A stretch of 43,331 nucleotides of DNA, from positions 1-43,331 of the forward strand of contig JAIYEK010000231.1 in assembly GCA_027487015.1 (NCBI GenBank), given 5' to 3'. The notes beneath the pieces were generated by a model. That model had not been told where the DNA came from. It saw only the letters and a program-made list of their open reading frames with translations, and searched no databases. This DNA is from Erythrobacteraceae bacterium. GTDB lineage: Bacteria; Pseudomonadota; Alphaproteobacteria; Sphingomonadales; Sphingomonadaceae. Shown here in pieces: positions 1-6,766 of this stretch (the first letter of the stretch is position 1; each line of letters opens with the position of its first letter). A program made the translations under genes and the position numbers.

Positions 1-1721
1 CAGCGCTTTGGCTGCCCCGACAAACCCCGAGTGCGGTCGTGGCGGAACTGGTAGACGCGCAACGTTGAGGTCGTTGTGGGCGAAAGCCCGTGGAAGTTCG
101 AGTCTTCTCGACCGCACCATTTCCGGTCAAAGCTGGGCACCGAGCCCTGCGCTCTTGCGAGAGCAGCGACCCCTTGGGCAAGGGCGTCAGTTTCGCCTTC
201 GATCTTGATCCGTTCGCCAACGCGGACCGTCTTCACGAAGGCATGAACGATTTTTTGGCGCGCTTTCGAATCGCCTTCGATCAGCCGCTGCCTAACGACC
301 TCTCCGAACCTCGTCACGGCTGCAGGCGTTATGCTAGTGGGGCCGCGATCAAGCTGCTGGCGCAGGGAGGCGACGGTCGCGTTCAGCCCGTCGATTTCTG
401 CTCTGCGGTTCTTCAAACGCTCCCGGACATCAGCATCCCGCGCCGACATTGTTCCCAGCTCAATTGCATCGTGGATCCTGCTGAGCCGCTTGCGCGCTTC
501 ATCGAGTTGCTCCTCTGAGCGCTGAAGATCCGCAAGCTTACGGGTCCGCGCCTCGTCGGAAGTGTCGAGCATTTTCTGGAGCAGCGGACGCAGTCTCTCC
601 TCGGAAAAGATTTCCTCGGCGACCGCTTGGGTCACAAGTGCATCAAGCTTCTCAGCGCGAACCTTTGGGCAACCACAGGATGATGCGCCACGGTTCACGG
701 CTGAATTGCACGCATAATACTTGTATTGTCCTGACTTCCCAGTGCGAATGGTCATCCCGCAGCCGCAGCCAGACATTCCGCACCGGGCGACACCGACAAG
801 CAACGTGGTGCCCGCCACTACGTGGGGCGGAGTGACCCGGGGCGCGCGAGATGCGCGCAACGCAGCAACGCGGTCAAACTGCTCCTGTGATATGAGCTGA
901 GGACAATCGACCCAAATCCACTCGTCCTCAGGTAGCAGGTTACCAAGCTCATCCACCTTCGAACCAGGGAAACGCCCAAGATAGTGCGGTCGTTGAAGAA
1001 GATCCGCGACATTTGAGTTGTGAAACTTCCTGCCACGCAATGTGTAGCCATTGGCGTTGAGATGCTCTGCAATCGCGCGGGCTCCCATCGGTGACCCGTC
1101 GAACCCGCGTTCCGCCAGATCAAAGATGAGCCTTACGACCTCGGATTCAGCCTCGTTTACGAATAGCTTCTTTTTTTCCTTCTTGCTCCGGACCTCAGCC
1201 GTTCGCGACTCATAACCGAGCGGCACCACTCCGCCAGGCCAAAACCCTTCTGCTGCAGTTCCACGCAGGCCCCGTCTCGTATTGAAGGCGGCTTTGATGA
1301 CATATTCCTGATCTTGCCATGAAGTCACCAACTTCATCAGCAGCCCATTATGACCGGGCTGAAACTCCTGCAAGACGAAGCGAAGGGTGACACCTGCTCG
1401 CCGTAGCCTGCCTTCCATCAATATGCTGAACTCTACGTCGCGCGCGATCCGCGCCATATCAGTTGCAACGATGAAATCGACGGGGTGATCATCGCCAGTC
1501 GCAAGATCGATCATACGATTGAACTGAGGCCGATTCCAATCGCTTCCCGACAGTCCTGGTTCATCAAAAACGTCGACCAGCTCGAAACCGTTCTTAGCGC
1601 AGTAAGCCGCAAGATCGGCAGCCTGTTGCTTTCGAGATGTCAAATTTTCTGCCTGTTCGGCAGTCGAAACGCGAACATATGCGTAGGCGCGTGGTTTACG
1701 GCGCAGCTCATGGACGCTCAT
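1..1721 (-). CDS. Large serine recombinase (site-specific integrase), C-terminus runs off window
   Basis: This gene is absent from the ORF track because no stop is reached before the window edge; 573 complete codons are visible. The N-terminal resolvase domain (about residues 11-150) carries YVRVSTAEQ with the nucleophile at Ser19. It is followed by a recombinase domain, a zinc-ribbon-like region with paired cysteines (about 314-351) and a Lys/Glu-rich coiled coil (about 395-460). This is the usual order in large serine integrases, which cut and rejoin attP and attB through a phosphoserine intermediate. From Trp535 the frame is antisense to the tRNA-Leu gene and reads WCGREDSNFHG and onward. 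The ATG at 1721 follows GGTGGGAG at 7-nt spacing. It is the last gene of a minus-strand operon beginning with the ParB-like gene. An excision/integration role at the tRNA is inferred from position. Confidence 0.9.
   Translation of the reverse strand, partial: MSVHELRRKPRAYAYVRVSTAEQAENLTSRKQQAADLAAYCAKNGFELVDVFDEPGLSGSDWNRPQFNRMIDLATGDDHPVDFIVATDMARIARDVEFSILMEGRLRRAGVTLRFVLQEFQPGHNGLLMKLVTSWQDQEYVIKAAFNTRRGLRGTAAEGFWPGGVVPLGYESRTAEVRSKKEKKKLFVNEAESEVVRLIFDLAERGFDGSPMGARAIAEHLNANGYTLRGRKFHNSNVADLLQRPHYLGRFPGSKVDELGNLLPEDEWIWVDCPQLISQEQFDRVAALRASRAPRVTPPHVVAGTTLLVGVARCGMSGCGCGMTIRTGKSGQYKYYACNSAVNRGASSCGCPKVRAEKLDALVTQAVAEEIFSEERLRPLLQKMLDTSDEARTRKLADLQRSEEQLDEARKRLSRIHDAIELGTMSARDADVRERLKNRRAEIDGLNATVASLRQQLDRGPTSITPAAVTRFGEVVRQRLIEGDSKARQKIVHAFVKTVRVGERIKIEGETDALAQGVAALARAQGSVPSFDRKWCGREDSNFHGLSPTTTSTLRVYQFRHDRTRGLSGQPKR
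33..119 (+). tRNA. tRNA-Leu (anticodon GAG)
   Basis: An 87-nt cloverleaf can be folded by eye. The acceptor stem GCGGTCG pairs with CGACCGC and is followed by an A discriminator and an encoded CCA. The anticodon stem CAACG/CGTTG encloses TTGAGGT, giving anticodon GAG. A long variable arm (TGGGCGAAAGCCCG) marks it as a class II leucine tRNA, and the T arm carries GTTCGAGTC. The serine recombinase gene begins immediately downstream on the opposite strand and reads through this gene, so this tRNA is the probable integration target of the element to its right. Confidence 0.95.
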
Positions 1722-1740
1722 ACATCTACTCCCACCTGCA

Positions 1741-1778
1741 TCCTCCTGACGGCATGCCCACCAATACTGTCAGGAGGA
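1741..1778. promoter_or_regulatory. Inverted repeat in recombinase leader overlapping Shine-Dalgarno
   Basis: TCCTCCTGAC (1741-1750) and GTCAGGAGGA (1769-1778) are perfect 10-bp inverted repeats separated by 18 nt, between the 101-aa gene and the recombinase start. In the minus-strand transcript the downstream arm contains an AGGAGG ribosome-binding sequence, so the hairpin could hide it. It could equally be a protein-binding dyad or a terminator after the upstream gene, though no T-tract follows. Confidence 0.6.
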
Positions 1779-1789
1779 TTATTGCAGTC

Positions 1790-2095
1790 TTAGTCAAACA
1801 ACTGGACGCCCACAGCTTGGCATCGGTCAGCCAGAATTTCGCGGTTTTTGTCATCAGAGAAAGCTGCGCGCCCCCCTTCGACAAAAATCGCACCCGCGTC
1901 GCGTGCGGCGACCAAGTCCATCAGAACATTGATCGCTGCATGCTCGTCATCGAGATCGCGGACTATCTCCACCATGTCATAGCCTGCGGTTTGGGCCGTG
2001 AACCGCAGCATCGTGTCCTCGAGCCCGCTGGCAGCGCGGACGCGCCTTGGCCTTGTCCCGCGGGCCGGTCGGTAACCTATCGCTGTCCTACTCAT
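1790..2095 (-). CDS. 101-aa resolvase-fold protein lacking the catalytic serine
   Basis: The protein starts MSRTAIGYRPARG and continues with segments resembling the resolvase N-terminal fold: a strand at the position of YxRVS, a central Gly-Tyr-Asp-Met-Val-Glu-Ile strand (about 37-45), a helix with INVLMDLV, and AGAIFVEGG, which resembles the ...DvlvV..lDRL strand. The catalytic Ser and downstream Arg motifs of real serine recombinases are missing, so it should not be an active enzyme. Its ATG overlaps the stop of the 59-aa gene (ATGAGTAG), and it lies directly upstream of the large serine recombinase. A role as regulator, dimerization partner or directionality factor is inference from this context. 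The fold assignment is by eye and moderate. Confidence 0.6.
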   Translation of the reverse strand: MSRTAIGYRPARGTRPRRVRAASGLEDTMLRFTAQTAGYDMVEIVRDLDDEHAAINVLMDLVAARDAGAIFVEGGRAAFSDDKNREILADRCQAVGVQLFD

Positions 2096-2267
2096 TGAAT
2101 ACCTCCTTCAGTCCGTCCTCGCCGAGAAGTTCGAGAAGCAGGCGCGCGAGGACGTCCTCCGAGACCGGAGACGCTTGCCACTCGATTTCAATGGGGATGT
2201 CGGTGAGCGGCAGCACGGTCGACACACGTGGGCCGCCGTTTATAGCACCTTTGCCCATGACGATCAT
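2088..2267 (-). CDS. Small hypothetical protein (59 aa) in recombinase operon
   Basis: This ORF is too short for the supplied track. It runs from ATG at 2267 to TAG at 2088-2090 and encodes MIVMGKGAINGGPRV... with an acidic, leucine-rich C-terminal helix (SEDVLARLLLELLGEDGLKEV). Its stop overlaps the ATG of the next gene, which implies translational coupling. It starts 29 nt after the ParB-like gene ends. A second in-frame ATG at 2258 could be the real start. No function can be assigned; the operon position between a ParB-like protein and two resolvase-fold proteins suggests a role in element maintenance. Confidence 0.6.
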   Translation of the reverse strand: MIVMGKGAINGGPRVSTVLPLTDIPIEIEWQASPVSEDVLARLLLELLGEDGLKEVFNE

Positions 2268-2296
2268 CCGTTCCGATCTTGCCGTCCCAGATTGAC

Positions 2297-3325
2297 TCAG
2301 CTGTTCACGCCGAGAGCGCGGCTCGCCAAAAGCGATGTGACCTCCGCCATCACCTTTTCGAACACCAGCCTGGACTCGTCCTGCGTGAGGGTGTGCGGCA
2401 AGGAGATTGCCGCCCCTCCGGCGCGCGCTGGCGCGAAACCGAGGTGAGCATCAGTGCCGGGAATTGGATGTTTTTTGCCGACGTGACGCGCGCGGGGGCG
2501 TTGCTCGTCGGGCTGCTTCAGATCGAGCCGCTTACAGCATTCAGCATGCGAGATTGCGTCCTCTGAACTCTTCAACTCCAAGATGAGTTGCCGGACCCTC
2601 TCATGAAACTGCTCAAGTCGACTTGCACCATGCATTGGGTTGGCTTCGTCCGCAGCCGCGAGATCCTTGACCTTCCGGGCAAAAGATTCCCAAAGCCCGA
2701 CCGGGATGCGTGCAGGATCGGTGATTATGTCGGCGAGATCCGGGTAGCAATCCTCCGCCCGAGCGGCGCCAATAAGCTGCGAGATCCGGGCCACGGTGAG
2801 CGTTTCATCACCCAAAATCCGCAGTTCCTGCGCGATCTGGACGTAAGTCCGTCCCGCTGCCGAAAGAATAAGCGCCCTGCGCGCCTGCGCCATGGGTTCG
2901 CGCTTGCTGCGTGCCGAGTTGTTTTGCGATCTGATGCGTAGCGCTTCGTCCGCGTCGACGATCTCAATTTCGACGAGCGCGTCGGAATCGAGCTCAACGA
3001 TCGCCGCGAGGAGCACCGAACCGTCAACGACCTGCAGGCCGCACTCAGTGACGACCACAGGAAAAGGTCTCCAGTTCCACGGCTCCGCAGCTCTCGCCAG
3101 CGCTGCATCGTGATCGCCATCTTCCTTGTGCCTACGTTCATGCTGCGGCGCTCTTGCTAGAAGATCACGAGCTTGCACGCGGCGATTGTGGCCATTCGGT
3201 GCATTACTGTTTGGTGAGTTTGGAGGGGCACTTCCTACTTCGGTATTCGTAATGTTCGGCATGCCGAAAAGGTCGCGATCAAACGGCTCTGAAGCCGAAA
3301 GCCTGTCTGCTGCTGTATTCTCCAT
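2297..3325 (-). CDS. ParB-like partition/regulatory protein (342 aa)
   Basis: Residues 85-120 (FPVVVTECGLQVVDGSVLLAA and following) resemble the N-terminal ParB domain. The GERRxRA arginine patch that binds CTP in canonical ParB is replaced by DGSVLLAA, so classical CTP-clamp activity is doubtful. Next comes a region like the ParB DNA-binding domain: REPMAQARRALILSAAGRTY, then VQIAQEL and TVARISQLIGAAR as helix-turn-helix. The C-terminal segment (ISLPHTLTQDESRLVFEKV) may be a dimerization domain. The first about 80 residues are low-complexity and polar. It heads the operon leading to the serine recombinase. Its start overlaps a 9-bp inverted repeat, and its promoter abuts an ACTTAAGTGG site, both suggesting autoregulation. 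It might instead be a plasmid-type RepB regulator. Confidence 0.6.
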   Translation of the reverse strand: MENTAADRLSASEPFDRDLFGMPNITNTEVGSAPPNSPNSNAPNGHNRRVQARDLLARAPQHERRHKEDGDHDAALARAAEPWNWRPFPVVVTECGLQVVDGSVLLAAIVELDSDALVEIEIVDADEALRIRSQNNSARSKREPMAQARRALILSAAGRTYVQIAQELRILGDETLTVARISQLIGAARAEDCYPDLADIITDPARIPVGLWESFARKVKDLAAADEANPMHGASRLEQFHERVRQLILELKSSEDAISHAECCKRLDLKQPDEQRPRARHVGKKHPIPGTDAHLGFAPARAGGAAISLPHTLTQDESRLVFEKVMAEVTSLLASRALGVNS

Positions 3326-3352
3326 GGTGTCCTCCGTTGGTTAGAGGACACC
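3326..3352. promoter_or_regulatory. Inverted repeat covering the ribosome-binding site of the ParB-like gene
   Basis: GGTGTCCTC (3326-3334) and GAGGACACC (3344-3352) form a perfect 9-bp inverted repeat directly adjoining the start codon at 3325. On the minus strand the sequence AACGGAGG occurs twice, at both arms, so the proximal Shine-Dalgarno is part of the dyad. It may act as an operator or as an RNA hairpin limiting translation. Confidence 0.6.
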
Positions 3353-3393
3353 TCCGTTAAGCAGTTGGGCGCTATCTGTGGAACAGGTTTCGC

Positions 3394-3422
3394 TATATAG
3401 TCGAATTATATAAAACAGTCAC
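3394..3422 (-). promoter_or_regulatory. Candidate sigma-70-type promoter of ParB-like/recombinase operon
   Basis: On the minus strand GTGACT and TATATA are separated by 17 nt, about 70 nt upstream of the ParB-like start. Each hexamer matches consensus at four of six positions. The -35 hexamer shares its first two bases with the ACTTAAGTGG motif at 3421-3430, so a protein bound there would influence this promoter. Confidence 0.4.
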
Positions 3423-3431
3423 TTAAGTGGC
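3421..3431. repeat. ACTTAAGTGGC half-site, left copy
   Basis: ACTTAAGTGGC is identical to the first 11 bases of the dyad at 6570-6587. It contains the stop codon of the last gene of the three-gene operon and touches the -35 box of the ParB-like promoter. The two copies bracket the three genes precisely. Confidence 0.5.
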
Positions 3432-5219
3432 GATAACGCATGTTTTCGGCTTTTTTTGCGTCAGAGAATATTTCATGCGCCGCTGGTGCTTCCCTGCGAC
3501 CGGAGCGCGGCGATGCTTTGCCTTTGCCAGTGCAGATCCTACTCCTTTCGGCGCGACCGCGAATGACCTCGAAAGGCTGATAGAAGTGGGGACTTCGATC
3601 ATGGCGGCAGACAATTCTAACGCCACCGTCAGTTCTCCCAACTTCATCTTGGAGACCGACTTTCCGGTTTTGCCGATAATGGGGCTGTAGAGCGGATCAA
3701 GTCGGCTTACCTCGTCGGTCAGAGCGCCAAACCACTGATCGAGCGATGCGGTTGATCGCTCCGTGGACCATGCCGCCGGAAGCGGATATACGCGTGCAAA
3801 AGGGTTCTTCTGCTCATCATGTAAACCTCGGCGTGAAAGCGCGCCGTATCTTTTGCGGAGTTCGTTTACCCACGGCGCGCCCCAATCGGGATCATCATAG
3901 AGGAATTCATGAAGAGGGCTTTCCGCAGCAGGCTGAAACAGATCAAATGCCTTACGTTGAATCACCCTCCCGAGCCTGCCTTGCGCCGCTCGTTCAGATT
4001 TCGACCTTGGCTTTGCACGAGTTTCGGAAATTGCCGCAGATGCGGTCGCTGCGTCTGAACACGATCCCTTCCTCTTGCGTGACTGCGGAGCGTGGGACAG
4101 TCGGGCCACGAGTTCAGCAGCCGCTTCGTCGACATCCAGATGCGCAAGCACATTGAGCGCAAGTCGCAGGAATGCGGAGTGAAGGCCGAAGGGGCATAAG
4201 TTCTGCGACGCGACAACCTCTGGGAAGCGCTGGTGGCAGGAGAAGAAATATATCAAAAGAAAGTCTAGGGGCGAAAAGCCCATGATCGAATGATATCGCA
4301 AGCCTTCTGGAGCATCTGCGCGATGGCGCGCTGCACGAAGCGGTTTCAGAAAACCGGCCGCAACACGCGCGTGATTGTCCGGGTCGCCGACGGTAATGTC
4401 ACCAATGCCGAAAACATCGGCAAACAACAAAACAGGCTCCAGATCGGCGAAAATGAATGCCTTGGATCTTCCCACACAGGTATGGCGAAACAGCTTCAGG
4501 TGAGCTTTGACATAATCGCAGGTCCGCTCAAACTCCAACGCCTGCTCGAGCACGAAGATGACTGCACCGACAACGTCCATGCGCTTGATTAGATGGCCAC
4601 AATGCCTCTCGAACTCAGGTGTGGCGGCCAGCCCGTCATGGCGGACTGACTCCAATAATGCCTTGAGATCGCCCCTCCAGGCATATGCCATCGCTTTACA
4701 ATTGCGCTCTTTCGACTTTTGAAAAATCGACAGGACGCCCAATGCCGCGGCTACAGCAGCAGGTGTGGGGTGGCGGCACAGTCCCAAGGCCTGTTCAACC
4801 AGCGGATCTATCGACTGCTCGGCTGCTTCCCATTCCCCTTGAGCGAAGTTGTGCAAATAACGAAAACGATAATCGCAGATCCCGGCCAGCTCCTTTTCGT
4901 CCGGGTGCCCTGTTTTGGAGTAACCCGTGGCCGGGTTCAGCCGCAGCGCCACCTTTTCGAGGTCCTTGTCCTTCCCAGAACCTCTGGCCAAGGGAACTCT
5001 GAGGCCGGCGCTCGTCCAAGGCTGCGCTGGCAATGTCACGCCAAGGGCCGCCATGCTGCTTGTCGTGCTGGCGCTGCTCATTGCCTTAATGAGCGCGGGC
5101 CTTTGGTAGTCGAGTTCATCGACGATCACGTCGGCCAGCTTGTCCGTCCACCGCCTGCTGTCGGACGAGGGTAGAGCCCGAAGCGGCCCGCTAAACCGAG
5201 GTCTTTTACGCATTCCCAT
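3423..5219 (-). CDS. Unknown protein, third gene of three-gene operon (598 aa)
   Basis: I do not recognise this family. The ORF in the track opens at 5372, but the first 51 residues are the wrong-frame shadow of the upstream gene. The ATG at 5219 (MGMRKRPRF) overlaps the end of that gene and is the likely start; ATG 5213 is an alternative. The protein is mostly helical in appearance. It has a histidine/cysteine-containing segment (CDYRFRYLHNFAQGEWEAAE, then LCRHPTPAAVAAALG) that could be a TPR-like array, a hydrophobic stretch (SPLDFLLIYFFSC) and a basic C-terminal tail. No nuclease, ATPase or methyltransferase motif is obvious. Coupling to two upstream genes implies that all three products act together. 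It could be a phage-defence component, but that is context only. Confidence 0.6.
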   Translation of the reverse strand: MGMRKRPRFSGPLRALPSSDSRRWTDKLADVIVDELDYQRPALIKAMSSASTTSSMAALGVTLPAQPWTSAGLRVPLARGSGKDKDLEKVALRLNPATGYSKTGHPDEKELAGICDYRFRYLHNFAQGEWEAAEQSIDPLVEQALGLCRHPTPAAVAAALGVLSIFQKSKERNCKAMAYAWRGDLKALLESVRHDGLAATPEFERHCGHLIKRMDVVGAVIFVLEQALEFERTCDYVKAHLKLFRHTCVGRSKAFIFADLEPVLLFADVFGIGDITVGDPDNHARVAAGFLKPLRAARHRADAPEGLRYHSIMGFSPLDFLLIYFFSCHQRFPEVVASQNLCPFGLHSAFLRLALNVLAHLDVDEAAAELVARLSHAPQSRKRKGSCSDAATASAAISETRAKPRSKSERAAQGRLGRVIQRKAFDLFQPAAESPLHEFLYDDPDWGAPWVNELRKRYGALSRRGLHDEQKNPFARVYPLPAAWSTERSTASLDQWFGALTDEVSRLDPLYSPIIGKTGKSVSKMKLGELTVALELSAAMIEVPTSISLSRSFAVAPKGVGSALAKAKHRRAPVAGKHQRRMKYSLTQKKPKTCVIAT

Positions 5220-5835
5220 CGAGCGCCTCCGCCGCGGAGTTGAAAGCCGTTCGGGCTCGCAGATATTCGGGGTGAACCGTGCCTCGGAAGCTCTCCCAAC
5301 TGCGCAGGTCAGTTTTGGCTTTCCTGATCGCTTCGAGATTGGCGTCGAGCGCGTCCCGCAGAGCAATGGCACTTTCTTTGAAGGTTTCCAGAAGCGAAAT
5401 CGCCAAATCTAGGGGCAACTTCGGCGGTGGTGCGTATTCGGGAAGCAATTCTAGCGCAGCCTTCGCGGCTTCCCAGGTTCCTGGCATGATCTCACCACGA
5501 GCAAAGATTGCTTGCTGCGCCGACGAGATCTCCCAAGGCGGCACTGGGTCTGACCTGGCGCCATGCAGCTCTTGCCACCAGGGCAGGCACAAATGACACC
5601 GTTCTAGCGTTGCCTCGACTTCTGAACGCTCTGCTCTTGAAGCCGATATTTGGGCATTAAGGTAATGCGCGAAGAGCTCCGAACGAGCTGACTCCAGTTG
5701 CGCCGCGTCCGTAGGCCGACCGCCTGCTACCGCCTTGTCGAGTTCGGCATCTATTTCTGCAAAACAGGAATCATAGTCGTCGAGGGTCGCCACGATCCAT
5801 TTTGATCCGCTTGGGCTCGTCCAAGTCAGCGTCAT
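5206..5835 (-). CDS. Unknown protein, second gene of three-gene operon (209 aa)
   Basis: No family recognised. It starts at ATG 5835, overlapping the previous stop as ATGA, and its own stop overlaps the start of the 598-aa gene, so the three are probably translationally coupled. It is acidic and helical. A CHLCLPWW segment (about residues 80-87) offers two cysteines, possibly a metal or disulfide site, and two long helices follow (about 120-205) that could form a coiled coil. No signal peptide or membrane segment is seen. Confidence 0.65.
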   Translation of the reverse strand: MTLTWTSPSGSKWIVATLDDYDSCFAEIDAELDKAVAGGRPTDAAQLESARSELFAHYLNAQISASRAERSEVEATLERCHLCLPWWQELHGARSDPVPPWEISSAQQAIFARGEIMPGTWEAAKAALELLPEYAPPPKLPLDLAISLLETFKESAIALRDALDANLEAIRKAKTDLRSWESFRGTVHPEYLRARTAFNSAAEALDGNA

Positions 5836-6569
5836 TTCACCCTCCTATAACGGGGGTTGGCTGCAACATCGTGCAACCATAGAAACGCAGCCCTGCGGTC
5901 CGGTATTTCCGGAAACTCAATGTCGAGGCATTCAACCGTATAGCGCACCAGCCACAGCTGCTTACCCGACGGCGGCTTACGCAGCATTGCAGCCAGAGTT
6001 CCCTCGTCGAGGGTTTTCAAAAAGGCCTGTGTGCGATCAACGTAGGCGTCGTATTTGCGGCGCCATTCCTCATATCTGCCGCGATCTTCAAGCATGGCTG
6101 CGGCGCGATTGAGGAAGATCATCAGTGCTTCGCCCATGGTCTTGCCGGCGATGAAGCCCGCTTTCCAATGATCGAGGACAACATCGTCATCCAGAACGTC
6201 CTTCGGCCGCATGGCAAGGAAGCCATCGAGCGCCCTCGCATCGTGCGCCGAAAATCCATAAGCCGTCAGGACGGCACCAATGGTAATTTGGTGGTAAACA
6301 TCTTGCGGATCGCGATAGGCAACTTCGCCAGGCACGATCTGCTCCAAGGCCGCGCCTCTTTCTATTGCCTTCAATTCTGCAGACACGCGGCTCAGTTCGC
6401 GCACCACCTCGGTCAGCGGAATTTCACTTGCGGTAGGTCGAATCGTATTCATTCGCCGGAACATAGCGTAAACATAAATCTCGGCCAATAGATAATCTGC
6501 AATGTGTTTTACTTTTGACTGCCCAGTTAACTGAACGTTCTCAGTCAAGAAGCTATCCGCAGCACCCAT
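5832..6569 (-). CDS. Unknown protein, first gene of three-gene operon (245 aa)
   Basis: No family recognised. The ATG at 6569 is the only plausible start, because an in-frame TAA lies two codons upstream inside the ACTTAAG repeat. There is no good Shine-Dalgarno sequence, so translation may begin near the 5' end of a leaderless message. The protein is helical with many Arg/Asp/Glu residues; a segment KHIADYLLAEIYVYAMFRRM near the N-terminus is amphipathic. No catalytic motif or membrane segment is visible. The operator-like dyad immediately before the start suggests tight regulation of the whole operon. Confidence 0.65.
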   Translation of the reverse strand: MGAADSFLTENVQLTGQSKVKHIADYLLAEIYVYAMFRRMNTIRPTASEIPLTEVVRELSRVSAELKAIERGAALEQIVPGEVAYRDPQDVYHQITIGAVLTAYGFSAHDARALDGFLAMRPKDVLDDDVVLDHWKAGFIAGKTMGEALMIFLNRAAAMLEDRGRYEEWRRKYDAYVDRTQAFLKTLDEGTLAAMLRKPPSGKQLWLVRYTVECLDIEFPEIPDRRAAFLWLHDVAANPRYRRVK

Positions 6570-6587
6570 ACTTAAGTGGCCTTAAGT
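6570..6587. promoter_or_regulatory. Dyad ACTTAAG-N4-CTTAAGT at operon start
   Basis: ACTTAAGTGGCCTTAAGT directly precedes the start codon (6569, minus strand) of the three-gene operon. On the minus strand it also reads as two direct repeats ACTTAAG separated by 3 nt, i.e. one helical turn apart. A second copy with the same arms lies at 8529-8546 and a half copy at 3421. The position fits a repressor operator or a centromere-like site for the neighbouring ParB-like protein. Confidence 0.55.
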
Positions 6588-6689
6588 TGGCTCTCGCTAT
6601 CTGACAGCATTTTCTATGTCCCACTTTGCCGCTTTTGATTGCTGGCCTACCAACCATATGAGACAATCATTCTGAGTTTTTGGAGGTTA

Positions 6690-6766
6690 GGGGTGGGTCT
6701 AGGCGAAATAAATGTTGCCCACTTTAGCTGGCCAAGACCCACCCCCCGTTTTGCAGACCCACCCCC
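6690..6766. repeat. GGGGTGGGTCT / AGACCCACCCC repeats, candidate oriT
   Basis: GGGGTGGGTCT (6690-6700) is inverted at 6735-6745 (AGACCCACCCC), and the same unit occurs again as a direct repeat at 6755-6765, 20 bp further on. The relaxase ORF opens at 6767 immediately after the last repeat. Inverted and direct repeats next to a MobA/MobL-type relaxase gene are typical of an origin of transfer, whose hairpin is recognised and nicked by the relaxase. The nick site cannot be fixed from sequence alone. Confidence 0.5.

Noticed and set aside
818-1123. 101-aa ORF in the track on the minus strand
   Set aside because: It is a shifted frame of the large serine recombinase, whose own frame is open across the entire region.
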